Below, in pieces: positions 34,718-44,462 of a stretch of DNA of 64,000 nt; the stretch's first letter is position 1; each line of letters starts with the position of its first letter. A model generated the notes under the pieces. It saw only the letters and a list, made by a program, of their open reading frames with translations. It searched no databases and was not told the DNA's origin. The stretch is from Opitutia bacterium UBA4506 (GTDB lineage Bacteria; Verrucomicrobiota; Verrucomicrobiia; Opitutales; Puniceicoccaceae): assembly GCA_002388665.1 (NCBI GenBank), contig DGMY01000049.1, forward strand, positions 32,441 to 96,440, read 5' to 3'. A program made the translations under genes and the position numbers.

Positions 34718-34752
34718 AAAAAGGCCCGATCTCTGTGATTGAGATCGGGCCT
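34718..34752 (-). terminator. Intrinsic terminator of clpB
   Basis: AGGCCCGATCTC and GAGATCGGGCCT form a perfect 12-pair stem around a seven-base loop. On the minus strand it runs into TTTTTG, about 20 bases after the clpB stop. Confidence 0.9.
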
Positions 34753-34773
34753 GGTAAAGGTGTGTTGAGCCCC

Positions 34774-37386
34774 TTATTCAGTAATCTTTTCGAAGACTCC
34801 GTCAGGAGTTAAGGTCGTCACCCCGTCCTTGTGGTCCAGGGTAACCGCCTGACCCTCAACGATCTCGCTGGCGATTAACGCCTTGGCCAAAAGGGTTTCC
34901 ACCTGCCGTTGAATAAAGCGGCGGAGCGGACGAGCACCATAGACTGGATCGTATCCTTCATCTGCCAACCAATCGTAGGCCTCTTCGGTTGGATTGATTA
35001 CGATCCGCTGATCCTCGAGGCGGCGATTCAAATCATCCACCAACAAGCGGGCAATTGAACCGATCTCCTTGCGACTGAGTGGCTTGAACAGGACCGTGTC
35101 GTCGATCCGGTTGAGGAATTCGGGACGGAACGACTGCCGCAGTTCTGCCATGACGGCTTCGTGCACTGCATCGGGAATGAGTTCACCCTTAACCCCTTCC
35201 TGCAGGAACCGGCTCCCGATATTCGAGGTCATAATAATTACCGTGTTCTTGAAGTCTACAGTACGACCCTGCGAGTCAGTGATGTGGCCATCGTCCAGGA
35301 CCTGAAGGAGAATGTTGAAGACATCCGGGTGTGCCTTTTCGATCTCATCGAAGAGGAGAACGCTATAAGGCTTCCGGCGGACGGCTTCGGTCAACTGACC
35401 GCCTTCCTCGAATCCCACATAGCCGGGAGGTGCTCCAACCAAGCGCGCCACCGAGTGCTTCTCCATGTATTCAGACATGTCGATGCGGGTGAGATTGGAT
35501 TCCGAATCAAACAGCGTGCGGGCCAGCGTCTTTGCGAGCTCGGTCTTTCCCACCCCGGTTGGTCCGAGGAAGAGGAATGATCCAATGGGTCGATTCGGGT
35601 CTTTGATCCCCGCACGAGCCCGAAGAATCGCTTCGGTTGTTCGTTGAACCGCTTCTTCCTGTCCGACCACCCGCTCGTGGAGAATATCCTCCAATCGAAG
35701 AAGCTTTTCGCGCTCACCTTCGAGAAGTCTGGACACGGGGATTCCGGTCCAGCGCCCAACGATGTCCGCAATCTCGTTTGCAGAAACTACCTCCTTGAGC
35801 AGGTGAGTCGTCGACTCCGCCTTCTCGTATTCAGCGAGTTTGGCCTCGAGTTGAGGGAGCTTCCCATGACGCAGTTCGGCGAGAGTGTTGAGATCATATT
35901 GACGCTCGGCTGTTTCCATCGCGTGACGGGTGTCCTCGATTTCTTTTCGGATACCACGCGCCTCGTTGATGACTTTTTTCTCGTTGTCCCATTCAGCTTT
36001 CAGACCGCCGAGGGATTCTCGGAGATCCGAGAGTTCCTTCCCGAGAGATTCGAGACGCCTTTTGCTCGCGTCGTCTTTCTCGTTTCGCAGTGCGGCTTCT
36101 TCAATCTCCAGTTGTAAGATCCGTCGATTGAGTGAATCCATCTCACCGGGCATGCTGTCCATTTCGGTTCGGATCAACGCGCAGGCTTCGTCGACTAGGT
36201 CGATTGCCTTGTCCGGTAGGAAACGGTCGCTGATGTATCGGTTCGACAGGGTGGCAGCTTGGACCAGAGCATTATCCTGGATCCGAACGCCGTGGTGAAC
36301 CTCGAAGCGCTCACGCAGACCACGCAAAATGGAAACTGTGTCCTCTACGGTGGGTTGGTCGACAAGCACGGTTTGGAAACGACGCTCCAGAGCGGCATCC
36401 TTCTCAATGTGCTGGCGGTATTCGTCGAGAGTCGTGGCACCGATGCAGTGAAGTTCGCCGCGGGCAAGCATGGGTTTGAGCATATTGCCGGCATCCATTG
36501 CCCCTTCGGCCTTACCCGCACCTACGATGGTATGGAGCTCATCGATGAATAGCACGATGCGACCATCACTATTCTTCACTTCCTGAAGGACTGCCTTGAG
36601 CCGTTCTTCAAATTCTCCTCGGTACTTCGCACCCGCCAAGAGTGATCCGAGGTCGAGTGAGAAAATAGTTCTGTCTTTCAGGCCATCGGGCACGTCCCCG
36701 CGAACAATTCGCTGGGCCAGCCCTTCCGCAATTGCCGTCTTTCCGACGCCAGGTTCACCGATCAGAACCGGGTTGTTCTTCGTCTTGCGGGAAAGGATTC
36801 GGATGACACGGCGAATCTCATCGTCGCGGCCAATCACCGGATCGAGCTTGTTGTCCCGAGCCTTTTGGACGAGGTCTTCGCCGTACTTCGCAAGGGCCTC
36901 AAAAGACGCTTCGGGATTCTCCGATGTCACGCGCTGGTCCCCACGAATGTCGTGAAGCGCCTTCTCGACACGTTTGGCATCCAGATCGAAACTGTCGAAG
37001 AGGTCTGCCAGAGTTTGTGGACGTTTCAGCGCGAGAAGACCGAGCAGCAAATGTTCGGTGCTGATGTACTCATCTTTTCGGCGCGATGCCGCTTTCTCAG
37101 CTTCGACAAAGGCCGAAGTCAGATCAGTACCAGGGCCGGGTTGTGCATTCGAGCCACTGATCTTGGGCAACTTGCCAACCTCGCGGTTTGCCGCGAGCAC
37201 GATTGCACTCGGCGGAATCTGAAGACGATTGAGCAGACCGGGCACGATTCCGTTTTCCTGATGGGCCAAGGTGGCCAGGAGGTGGACCGGCTCGATCTGC
37301 GAGTTTTGGTTTTCCCGCGCCAGTGCTTGTGCTTGCACGACTGATTCACGGGCTTTCTCTGTAAATTTATTGAAATCTGTATTCAT
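34774..37386 (-). CDS. clpB: ATP-dependent disaggregase ClpB
   Basis: An 870-residue Hsp100 chaperone of full length. It has a Clp N domain (1 to about 150), AAA1 with Walker A GEPGVGKTAIAEGL and Walker B LFIDELHTIVGAG, the long coiled-coil middle domain (about 400-520) that separates ClpB from ClpA/C, then AAA2 with GPTGVGKTELAKTLA and the C-terminal YGARPLRRFIQ segment. Together with DnaK, DnaJ and GrpE it rescues aggregated proteins; grpE and dnaJ lie 6 kb away. No CIRCE (HrcA) element was found upstream, so heat-shock control is probably by a sigma factor not recognisable here. Confidence 0.97.
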   Translation of the reverse strand: MNTDFNKFTEKARESVVQAQALARENQNSQIEPVHLLATLAHQENGIVPGLLNRLQIPPSAIVLAANREVGKLPKISGSNAQPGPGTDLTSAFVEAEKAASRRKDEYISTEHLLLGLLALKRPQTLADLFDSFDLDAKRVEKALHDIRGDQRVTSENPEASFEALAKYGEDLVQKARDNKLDPVIGRDDEIRRVIRILSRKTKNNPVLIGEPGVGKTAIAEGLAQRIVRGDVPDGLKDRTIFSLDLGSLLAGAKYRGEFEERLKAVLQEVKNSDGRIVLFIDELHTIVGAGKAEGAMDAGNMLKPMLARGELHCIGATTLDEYRQHIEKDAALERRFQTVLVDQPTVEDTVSILRGLRERFEVHHGVRIQDNALVQAATLSNRYISDRFLPDKAIDLVDEACALIRTEMDSMPGEMDSLNRRILQLEIEEAALRNEKDDASKRRLESLGKELSDLRESLGGLKAEWDNEKKVINEARGIRKEIEDTRHAMETAERQYDLNTLAELRHGKLPQLEAKLAEYEKAESTTHLLKEVVSANEIADIVGRWTGIPVSRLLEGEREKLLRLEDILHERVVGQEEAVQRTTEAILRARAGIKDPNRPIGSFLFLGPTGVGKTELAKTLARTLFDSESNLTRIDMSEYMEKHSVARLVGAPPGYVGFEEGGQLTEAVRRKPYSVLLFDEIEKAHPDVFNILLQVLDDGHITDSQGRTVDFKNTVIIMTSNIGSRFLQEGVKGELIPDAVHEAVMAELRQSFRPEFLNRIDDTVLFKPLSRKEIGSIARLLVDDLNRRLEDQRIVINPTEEAYDWLADEGYDPVYGARPLRRFIQRQVETLLAKALIASEIVEGQAVTLDHKDGVTTLTPDGVFEKITE

Positions 37387-37720
37387 ACCTTTTCCCTATT
37401 GCATATCTAATGCCCATAAATTTGAAGGAAAACGAGGGTGTTTTTTTGCCAAATAGAGTGACATGAACCAGCTTTAGAATCCGTAAAATACTGGGATACA
37501 GCAAGTAAAAGAATCCAGACATTTGATGCATCACAATTGTTACCATTTCGGGGTAATTCGATTTGAGAGACACGAACGGGCGGATTCGGCTCCGGTAGAG
37601 CCATTATGGCACACTTGGTTTTGCTCCCCAAAAAATGGCAGGTGATACCCATTTTTCCTCGGGCTGAGATCCGCAATGATCCTTGTCGGACCGCGAAGAA
37701 ACGGGCAACTTTAGACGATA
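37387..37720. other. Divergent intergenic region between clpB and menD
   Basis: No gene. This 334-base region must hold the promoters of clpB (minus) and menD (plus). No CIRCE inverted repeat was seen. A GGGCTGAGATCC string near 37660 recalls part of a TPP riboswitch, but the other conserved elements are missing. Confidence 0.5.
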
Positions 37721-39439
37721 GTGGACTTGAATGAATCGATCGACCCTCCTCCTGAGCCAACGGAGAGCGCTAGGCATGCATTGGCATTTATAGATGTCCT
37801 TCTCGCCGCGGGAATCCGCGATTTTGTGATCAGTCCCGGTTCTCGATCCACACCTTTGGTGCTCGCACTTCAACATTTCCCGGAGGCCAATATCGAGGTG
37901 ATTTTGGATGAGCGTTCGGCATCCTTTTATGCGTTAGGTGTGGCTGATTGCACCCACCGCCCGGTGGCTCTGATCTGCACCTCAGGTACGGCTGCGGCAA
38001 ATTATTACCCGGCGGTGATTGAGGCCTCAGAGCGGAGAGTGCCGCTGATGCTCTTGACGGCAGACCGGCCACTGGAACTACGCGACTGCGGGGCAGGGCA
38101 GACAATCGATCAGGTCGGGCTTTTTGGTAAATTTGTTCGCTGGGCGGTAGATGCGTATGTACCGGAGGGCGGCCAGGGCGAAGAGTACCTGGCTTCAGTT
38201 GCTCGGGAGGGTGTACAAGCGGCAACTGGAAAGAATCCCGGGCCCGTCCATTTCAATTTGCCGTTCCGGGAACCGTTCTTGCCCAAAGTAAGCAATAGAC
38301 CAGATTCTTCGCTTGCCGCGCCGGACGGTGAAATTGAAACGTCCCCAATCGAGTACGACTGGGAGGAGCTGTCGAAAGCGGGCCCGGGCTTAATCCTTGT
38401 AGGTGCAGCCAACCCGGAACGTTCAAGTGAATGGACCGACGGAATTTTTCGGATAAGCGACTACTTGGGATGGCCCATTCTTGCGGATGTGTTGAATCCT
38501 TTGCGCCATTCACCGGGCGCTGAATCGAGGGTCGTGAACCAGTACGAAGGCCTGATTGGGGGAGGTCTGCTCGAGCGTGATCCGACGCTCGTACCTACCT
38601 CGATCTTGCAAATAGGGATTCTTCCGACAGCGAAGCGCCTTAGGCAATGGCTCGCTCAGTTTGAAGGACGACGCTGGCAATGGTCTCATTCACCCACTGG
38701 ACTCGATCCTGCGCGAAAGCCATTTGAGTGGATCGAGGGAGCGCCGGATCAGCTCGGCGATTTGCCCGACCATTTTGCCAATGAATCCTTTCGCGGGAAC
38801 TGGATCGATGCGAACCGTCGGGCGAACGAAACCGTAACCGGCTGGTTGGAACAATTGCCGAATGGATTTGAAGGCCGTTTGTATCACGAGTTGGCTCAGG
38901 CCATCCCTAAAGATGGTCAGGTTTTCATCGCCAACAGTATGCCGGTGCGAGACGCGGAGCGGTTTTGGTACGCCAATAGACCCAGCGGGCCCCGCATCTT
39001 CTCCAACCGGGGGGCGAGTGGAATTGATGGATTGATTTCGATGGCCGCGGGAATCGCTGCGAACGGCGCGCCGACCTATGCAGTTCTGGGAGATTTGTCG
39101 TTTCTCCACGACGAGGGCGGACTGAAGGTAGCCAGCCAAGTAGATGGCAATCTGACGTTTGTCGTAATCGATAATGGGGGAGGGCGCATCTTCGAACAGC
39201 TGCCCATTCGATCTGAAGCAGAGGTCTTCGAAGACTACTTCCTGACCCCTCAATCGGTGAACATACGGGATCTATGTCTCGCCCATGGAATTCCGGCGAC
39301 GGTTTTCGCGGCGGATTCCTTTGTCAAGGAGCAGATTTCGGCCCCACACACCGGTGTGCGCGTACTAATTCTTGAAACGAGTCCCGAGGACGATCGCAGT
39401 CTGCGTGAGGAGTGGAAGCAGCTCTTCTCCAATCTATAA
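37721..39439 (+). CDS. menD: 2-succinyl-5-enolpyruvyl-6-hydroxy-3-cyclohexene-1-carboxylate synthase
   Basis: A 572-residue ThDP-dependent enzyme of menaquinone synthesis that joins isochorismate with 2-oxoglutarate. It shows FVISPGSRSTPLVLAL, DERSASFYALGVA, the ThDP activation Glu region ICTSGTAAANYYPAVIEASE, and the C-terminal ThDP-binding block NRGASGIDGLISMAAGIA to LGDLSFLHDEGGL with FVVIDNGGG. The start is a GTG. No other men gene is in the window. Its presence implies menaquinone respiration. Confidence 0.95.
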   Translation: MDLNESIDPPPEPTESARHALAFIDVLLAAGIRDFVISPGSRSTPLVLALQHFPEANIEVILDERSASFYALGVADCTHRPVALICTSGTAAANYYPAVIEASERRVPLMLLTADRPLELRDCGAGQTIDQVGLFGKFVRWAVDAYVPEGGQGEEYLASVAREGVQAATGKNPGPVHFNLPFREPFLPKVSNRPDSSLAAPDGEIETSPIEYDWEELSKAGPGLILVGAANPERSSEWTDGIFRISDYLGWPILADVLNPLRHSPGAESRVVNQYEGLIGGGLLERDPTLVPTSILQIGILPTAKRLRQWLAQFEGRRWQWSHSPTGLDPARKPFEWIEGAPDQLGDLPDHFANESFRGNWIDANRRANETVTGWLEQLPNGFEGRLYHELAQAIPKDGQVFIANSMPVRDAERFWYANRPSGPRIFSNRGASGIDGLISMAAGIAANGAPTYAVLGDLSFLHDEGGLKVASQVDGNLTFVVIDNGGGRIFEQLPIRSEAEVFEDYFLTPQSVNIRDLCLAHGIPATVFAADSFVKEQISAPHTGVRVLILETSPEDDRSLREEWKQLFSNL

Positions 39440-39473
39440 TCGAGAGAGAGCGTTTCCAACCTGATCGCGGATT

Positions 39474-40115
39474 CTATTCCGCCCAGTATTTTTCGATGAA
39501 GTTATCGCGACCGGATCCACGGCGATATCCATAGTAGCGGTTAGGATCCTTTTTGTAGAAATCCTGATGATACTCCTCGGCGGGATAGAAGGTGTCGTAC
39601 TCAGTAATGGGGACCACTATCGGGTCCGCAAATCGACCGCTTTCCTCGAGGTTCTTCTTGGAAGCTTCTGCGGCCGCTCGCTGCGCCTCGGAATGAACAA
39701 AGATCTCCGGGCGATATTGCTGACCGCGATCGACAAACTGACCTCCGAGATCGGTCGGATTGATCTGCCTCCAATAGATTGAAAGGATCTCGTCGTAGGT
39801 AATGACCTCTGGGTCGAAGAATATTTGGACACTTTCGGTATGCCCGGTCCGCCCGTAGGCAACATCTTGATAGCTCGGGTCGACCTCATCTCCACCGGAA
39901 TATCCGGATATAACGGCCTCCACGCCCTCGACGTCCTCGAAAGGTGGCTCCATGCACCAGAAACACCCGCCAGCCAGCGTGGCTATCTCGTACTGCTCCG
40001 ACCATTCTTCGGGGACTGAAAATTTCGAGGTATCCTTCTCCTTGGCCGCGCAAGCGGTGAAAAACACAGAAGAGGATGCGAAAAGGAGGGCGATGATTTT
40101 CGGGGCAATCTTCAT
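39474..40115 (-). CDS. msrA: Peptide-methionine (S)-S-oxide reductase, exported lipoprotein form
   Basis: A 213-residue MsrA. The active-site motif GGCFWCMEPPFEDVEGV contains the catalytic Cys. The downstream GYSGGDEVDPSYQDV, RTGHTESVQIFFDPEV and INPTDLGGQFVDRGQQYRPE segments are diagnostic. The N terminus, KIAPKIIALLFASSSVFFTAC, has lipobox FTAC, so the enzyme should be anchored in the periplasm and repair oxidised methionine in envelope proteins. No msrB is adjacent. It is convergent with menD. Confidence 0.94.
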   Translation of the reverse strand: MKIAPKIIALLFASSSVFFTACAAKEKDTSKFSVPEEWSEQYEIATLAGGCFWCMEPPFEDVEGVEAVISGYSGGDEVDPSYQDVAYGRTGHTESVQIFFDPEVITYDEILSIYWRQINPTDLGGQFVDRGQQYRPEIFVHSEAQRAAAEASKKNLEESGRFADPIVVPITEYDTFYPAEEYHQDFYKKDPNRYYGYRRGSGRDNFIEKYWAE

Positions 40116-40287
40116 TGGTAGATAGAATTGATCGTTGGAAAAGAGGGAAACAAGTTTACCAGGTCCTATGGTTAGATGGTTTCAAAATTAAGTCGAATCC
40201 ATCCATTTTACAACCTTGTCAGCAATCCAATTCCTGTGACCGATCCAACTCCGCCCTGTACCGATCTGGCCGGAGAAAATTGCCGGC

Positions 40288-41268
40288 TTACTCTTGAGTG
40301 AGACCTTCGACAATCGCGGAGACATTCGAGCGCATCATATCCGCATAGCCACTGGAGGGTGAGAGCCCGTTTCCATCTGGATTGAGCGGTTGACCGATAC
40401 GAAGACCGGTTTCTTGGGCTACGGTCTCCAGGGCCTTGGGGTTACTACCCGACTCGGGGAACAGAACCTCAACATTCTCATTTTGCAAAAAGACAATGAG
40501 TTCAGCGAGTTCCTGCGGAGACGCGGTGTCCTCGCGATTGTACCCCTGAATGGCAATTGCCTCGAATCCAAATGCGTTGCAAAAGTAACTATAGGCAAGG
40601 TGTGAGGTCGCTAGTACACGCTCAGAAGGGGGGATTTGTTCCAGCTCTTCCCGGACCCACATTTTTAACTGCCGCATCTCTTTGGCGTATGCGATGGCGT
40701 TGCTTTGGTAGCTCGCTGCATTCGCGGGATCGATCCGCGCCATCTCTTTGGCGACGGCGAACCCAGCTCTCCTCATATTATCCGGATCATGCCACCAATG
40801 GGGATCAATCGCTTCTTCATCATTCCCGTGGGAATGATCATGTTCTTCGTGGCCGTGTTCACCGTTTGGGCCGGCGGAAGAGTTGAATCTACCGTTCTCT
40901 TGAATCTCCAGTGAGTAGACGCAGTCTCCCACGGAAAAGATTTTATCCTCCCCGAAGTTATCCTCCAACTTCTGCAGGTAGGAATCTTCGATGCCTTTGC
41001 CCGAGGCCATGACCAGATCCACCTCCGCCGCCAGGGCAAAAGTACGCGGATCGGGGTCGAACTCGTGGGGATTGTCTTCCGGACCGATCAATTCGTAGAC
41101 GACGACGTGGTCTCCTCCAACCTCACGGGCAATTTCGCCAATGAAAGGATGGAGCGTCGCGACTTCTAAATCAGCCATCAGCGGAGAAACTGCCCAAAGC
41201 AACGCCACAGCCCGGAGAATCCATGGGGTGGCCCCGTTCTGGTTTCTGGCGCTAGGCCGATTCTTCAC
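40288..41268 (-). CDS. znuA: Zinc/manganese ABC transporter substrate-binding protein (ZnuA-like)
   Basis: A 326-residue cluster A-I metal-binding protein. A signal peptide (WILRAVALLWAVSPLMA) is followed by ATLHPFIGEIAREVGGDHVV and GPEDNPHEFDPDPRTF, which carries the first His ligand. A His-rich loop, GEHGHEEHDHSHGNDEE, typical of zinc-specific members, lies before DPHWWHDPDN. Further ligands are in LATSHLAYSYFC and FPESGSNPKALE. It is the last gene of the grpE-dnaJ-adenylyltransferase-prmA series, 8 bases after prmA. No permease is adjacent; the ATPase at 47305-48027 could be its partner. Confidence 0.92.
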   Translation of the reverse strand: MKNRPSARNQNGATPWILRAVALLWAVSPLMADLEVATLHPFIGEIAREVGGDHVVVYELIGPEDNPHEFDPDPRTFALAAEVDLVMASGKGIEDSYLQKLEDNFGEDKIFSVGDCVYSLEIQENGRFNSSAGPNGEHGHEEHDHSHGNDEEAIDPHWWHDPDNMRRAGFAVAKEMARIDPANAASYQSNAIAYAKEMRQLKMWVREELEQIPPSERVLATSHLAYSYFCNAFGFEAIAIQGYNREDTASPQELAELIVFLQNENVEVLFPESGSNPKALETVAQETGLRIGQPLNPDGNGLSPSSGYADMMRSNVSAIVEGLTQE

Positions 41269-41276
41269 CGAGAGAC

Positions 41277-42149
41277 TTAGCTCCTTTTAAACAACACAAG
41301 CGACCACTCGCCATCTCGACGGATGACTGGGTTCAACTTCTCGTTCCAAATGTTTGATGCGGCAGCCTGAAACTTCTCCGCGACCTGATCCGCCTCGTGA
41401 GCGAGGATTCCACTCAATGCGAGCCACCCGGAAGGCCGAACGCCACCGATGAGCTCGTCGGCATAGATCGAAAGAATATTTGCCTGGATGTTGGCCAAAA
41501 GCAGATCACATTGCCGATCGGCCATGCCGTCCTCGATGCCAGACTCGGCAATAGACATGCGGTCGGCTTCGTCATTCGCCTCCGCGTTCTCAACGGTTAC
41601 GCGAACCGCTTCGGGATCGTTGTCAAACGCGTGTACGTCTGAAAAACCGAGCTTTACCGCCGAGAGCGCGAGAATCCCACTCCCACATCCAGCATCGACC
41701 ACGGATCCATCCGAACCCTTCTCATCGGCGTATTCGACGAGCGCCTGCGCACAGAGACGAGTGGTCTCGTGGCTACCAGTACCAAAAGCCAAGCCGGAAT
41801 CGAGATAGACAGCAGCCGAATCCTGCGGCACCTCAAATGTGTCCCGTTCCCATTCGGGGATCCACTGCAAGCGTCCATAGGACCACGGGCGAAGATGATG
41901 CTTGTAGGACTCCATCCAGTCTTCATCGCGAACGGTTTCACAAACTGGATCGGACGGGAGGTCCGCAAAGGATTTTTGCAATTCCTGCCACGCTTCGCGT
42001 CCTTCCGCTTCGCCCTCGAAGTAACCGTGCAACGTTACTTCGTCCTCGGGCCGGGGGTGTACGATGGACCATGGTGACAGGGCCTCGCAGAAAAAATCTT
42101 CGAGGGGCTCTACCATCTCTGGCGTGATTTTGGCACTAAGTTTGATCAT
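41277..42149 (-). CDS. prmA: Ribosomal protein L11 methyltransferase
   Basis: A 290-residue SAM-dependent methyltransferase. It shows the substrate-domain segment DEDWMESYKHHLRPWSYG, LDSGLAFGTGSHETTRLCAQ, the SAM loop VVDAGCGSGILALSAVKLG, and the N-x-x-x-N type motif in LLANIQANILS. PrmA trimethylates ribosomal protein L11. Its position 22 bases downstream of a small adenylyltransferase and close to dnaJ matches the common dnaJ-prmA neighbourhood. Length normal. It is followed by znuA after 8 bases. Confidence 0.94.
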   Translation of the reverse strand: MIKLSAKITPEMVEPLEDFFCEALSPWSIVHPRPEDEVTLHGYFEGEAEGREAWQELQKSFADLPSDPVCETVRDEDWMESYKHHLRPWSYGRLQWIPEWERDTFEVPQDSAAVYLDSGLAFGTGSHETTRLCAQALVEYADEKGSDGSVVDAGCGSGILALSAVKLGFSDVHAFDNDPEAVRVTVENAEANDEADRMSIAESGIEDGMADRQCDLLLANIQANILSIYADELIGGVRPSGWLALSGILAHEADQVAEKFQAAASNIWNEKLNPVIRRDGEWSLVLFKRS

Positions 42150-42171
42150 GTTCGTAAGAGTACAGTATGAA

Positions 42172-42663
42172 TTAGAAGGCGTCTTTGATTTTGCGAATCA
42201 ATTCGGTCGTGCTGAACCCCTCGAGGAAGGGCAGGAAATGAATCCCAGCACCGACCTTCTCAAGTGCGGCCCGTTCTTCCGGATTGAGAGACTCCAGCGT
42301 GTAGTCGCCCGCCTTGGCGTACTCGTCTGGCTCGAGCAACAGAATCTCGTCGGTTAAGCGGGGATTCGGAAAGACAAAGACTTCGGCTACGGAGCGGAGA
42401 CTGCGCAAGGCGTAGGACCGATTCCGCTCGTTCAGTACCGGTCGGGACGCCCCCTTTAAGGCGCGGACGCTGGCGTCCCCGTTAATCCCGATCCATAGCT
42501 CATCTCCCAGCTTTGCCGCTTCGGCCAGATAGGACAGGTGCCCGGGATGAAGCAGGTCGAAACAGCCGTTGGTCAAGACCAACTTCTTACCGGAGCGGCG
42601 CAATTCACTACGGCGCTCAACCAGATCTTTCGCCGATATGGGATCGGGGAGGGGAGTGCTCAC
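42172..42663 (-). CDS. rfaE2: D-glycero-beta-D-manno-heptose 1-phosphate adenylyltransferase (RfaE2/HldE C-domain type)
   Basis: A 163-residue nucleotidyltransferase from a GTG at 42663, five bases after the dnaJ stop. The open frame extends to 42726, but that would overlap dnaJ by 58 bases. Motifs: KLVLTNGCFDLLHPGHLSYL with the HxGH active site, GINGDASVRALKG, and FLEGFSTTELIRKIK at the C terminus. The single domain corresponds to the adenylyltransferase half of HldE, which makes ADP-heptose for lipopolysaccharide core. The kinase half is not present here. A glycerol-phosphate or ethanolamine cytidylyltransferase of the same fold is a less likely alternative. Confidence 0.88.
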   Translation of the reverse strand: MSTPLPDPISAKDLVERRSELRRSGKKLVLTNGCFDLLHPGHLSYLAEAAKLGDELWIGINGDASVRALKGASRPVLNERNRSYALRSLRSVAEVFVFPNPRLTDEILLLEPDEYAKAGDYTLESLNPEERAALEKVGAGIHFLPFLEGFSTTELIRKIKDAF

Positions 42664-42668
42664 CGGAA

Positions 42669-43835
42669 CTATTTGAAGATACCTTTGAAGAATCCGCCGG
42701 AAGACGAATCGGTTTCGTCGCCGCAAGCTTTGGCAAACGCCTCAAGGGCGGTCCGCTCCTCGCTGTTGAGCTTCTTCGGAACATCAATCGCAACCTTGAC
42801 CATCTGATCTCCGGATCCGCCGCCACGCAAGTGTGGCATCCCCTTGCCCTTTAACCGGAAGGTAGTGCCGCTCTGAGTACCCGTGGGTACCTTGATGGAG
42901 CCCTTGCCGTTCAGCGTGGGAACTTCAAGTGTCCCGCCTAACGCCGCCAGAGTGAACGGAATCTTGAGGTTGAGAAAGAGGTTGTCGTTCCGCCGCTCGA
43001 ACAAATCGTGCTCCTTGACGTGGACAACAATGTACAGGTCGCCGGAATGGCCACCGCGGATACCGGCTTCCCCTTTGCCCGACGAGCGCAAGCGTGACCC
43101 CGTGTCGACACCGGCTGGAATTTTAATCTTTAGCGTACTGGTTTCGTTAATACGCCCCTCACCGTTACATTTACCGCACGGTTTCTCGATTACCTGACCG
43201 GCACCGCTACAGGTTGGGCAAACCTGACGAAAACTGATGAAACCACGAGAGGACGATACTTGGCCAGCGCCTCCGCAAGTCGGGCAGGTGCTTCGGCCCG
43301 AACCGGGTTCTGCCCCGTCGCCTTTACAGTGGGAACACTGCTTGGGACGGCGGTAACGAATTTCTTTTTCGACGCCCGAGGCTGCTTCTTCCAGCGATAT
43401 TTCGAGATCAAACCGGAGGTCGTTTCCATCCAGGCCCGAGTCGGCACCGCCGCCGCCTCCGCCGCCAAAGAAGTCTTCGAAGATGCCTCCACCTCCGCCG
43501 CCACCCGCGGAGCGACCGCCGCCGCTAAAGACCTCGCGGAAGATATCAAATGGGTCATGGAATCCTCCCCCTCCGGCTCCTCCGGGGCGAGGTCCTCCCA
43601 TTCCGCCCTGAGTGAAAGCAGCATGGCCATAACGGTCGTAGGCCGCCTTTTTCTCAGGATCTTTGAGGACTTCGTACGCCTCTGAAATTTCTTTGAACTT
43701 GGCTTCAGCCTCGGCGTTACCTGGGTTCTTGTCCGGGTGCCACTTTACCGCCATTTTACGGTAGGCTTTCTTCAGGTCACTGGCCGATGCGTCACGTTCG
43801 ACACCAAGGAGTTTGTAATAGTCTTCTTTCGCCAT
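42669..43835 (-). CDS. dnaJ: Chaperone DnaJ
   Basis: A 388-residue type I Hsp40. The J domain (1-70) contains KWHPDKNPG with the essential HPD. A long Gly/Phe region (about 75-135) has several poly-Gly runs. The zinc module has four CxxCxGxG repeats: CSHCKGDG, CPTCGGAG, CPTCSGAG and CGKCNGEG. The C-terminal substrate-binding domain is complete. It lies 15 bases after grpE and feeds unfolded proteins to DnaK; dnaK is not in the window. Confidence 0.97.
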   Translation of the reverse strand: MAKEDYYKLLGVERDASASDLKKAYRKMAVKWHPDKNPGNAEAEAKFKEISEAYEVLKDPEKKAAYDRYGHAAFTQGGMGGPRPGGAGGGGFHDPFDIFREVFSGGGRSAGGGGGGGIFEDFFGGGGGGGADSGLDGNDLRFDLEISLEEAASGVEKEIRYRRPKQCSHCKGDGAEPGSGRSTCPTCGGAGQVSSSRGFISFRQVCPTCSGAGQVIEKPCGKCNGEGRINETSTLKIKIPAGVDTGSRLRSSGKGEAGIRGGHSGDLYIVVHVKEHDLFERRNDNLFLNLKIPFTLAALGGTLEVPTLNGKGSIKVPTGTQSGTTFRLKGKGMPHLRGGGSGDQMVKVAIDVPKKLNSEERTALEAFAKACGDETDSSSGGFFKGIFK

Positions 43836-43850
43836 GGGTCTGTAATCGAA

Positions 43851-44462
43851 TTAGTCTTCTTTGTCTTCTGAGGCGGGGCCACTGGAAACGACGACCGAAG
43901 CGGCACGGAGCAAACGTTTCTTGAGACGATAACCGGGGCGAACGGTTTGAATAACCTCCCCCTCTGGCACGGTGTCGTGCGCTTCGTGGGACATGCAGTC
44001 ATGGAGGTTGGGGTCGAAAGTTTTTCCGGTAGGCTCCTCTTCATCGAGGCCGAAGGTTTGAAGGGTCTTCTTCAATTGGTCGGCTACCATGCGGAATCCA
44101 TAGGCAACATCTTTCGCCTCGGGATGATTGTCCGCCGCCTGAAGTCCAAGCCGGAGGTTATCCATGGCCGGAAGAAGTTCCTCGATCACAGATGCGATCG
44201 CAACGTCCCGTAAATCTTCGCGTTCTTTCGCAACGCGGCGACGGAAATTGTCCAAATCTGCGACTGTGCGAAGGTATTTTTCCTGATTCTGCTTAGCCGA
44301 CTCTTCTGCCTCGTTGAGGCGCTTCAAGAGTTCACCGGTTTCGGATTGTTCCTCCGAAGAATCCTCTGGAGCGGTCTCAGGTGTTTCCTCTTCCACGACC
44401 TCTGGTTCTTCAGTTTCGGCGTCAGTCTGTTCTTCGAATTCGTCCTGTTTCTTGGTTTTCAT
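43851..44462 (-). CDS. grpE: Nucleotide exchange factor GrpE
   Basis: A 203-residue protein from the ATG at 44462 (the frame is open to 44663, but the extra leader looks non-coding). The N-terminal 60 residues are very acidic (EEPEVVEEETPETAPEDSSE) as in many GrpE. The coiled coil contains YLRTVADLDNFRRRVAKERE and ELLPAMDNLRLGL. The C-terminal beta domain contains FDPNLHDCMSHEAHDTVPEG and VRPGYRLKKRLLRAASVVVS. It is the first gene of the series grpE-dnaJ-adenylyltransferase-prmA-znuA. No HrcA/CIRCE site was seen upstream. Confidence 0.95.
   Translation of the reverse strand: MKTKKQDEFEEQTDAETEEPEVVEEETPETAPEDSSEEQSETGELLKRLNEAEESAKQNQEKYLRTVADLDNFRRRVAKEREDLRDVAIASVIEELLPAMDNLRLGLQAADNHPEAKDVAYGFRMVADQLKKTLQTFGLDEEEPTGKTFDPNLHDCMSHEAHDTVPEGEVIQTVRPGYRLKKRLLRAASVVVSSGPASEDKED

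Noticed and set aside
37640..37720. Possible TPP riboswitch upstream of menD (GGGCTGAGATCC)
   Set aside because: Only the CTGAGA-like string fits. The conserved ACCTGATC and GCGnAGGGA parts and the 5' helix are not found in proper order, and menD is not a usual thiamine-regulated gene.
43190..43685. Ala/Ser-rich frames on both strands within dnaJ
   Set aside because: They are shadows of the Gly-rich and zinc-finger coding regions of dnaJ.
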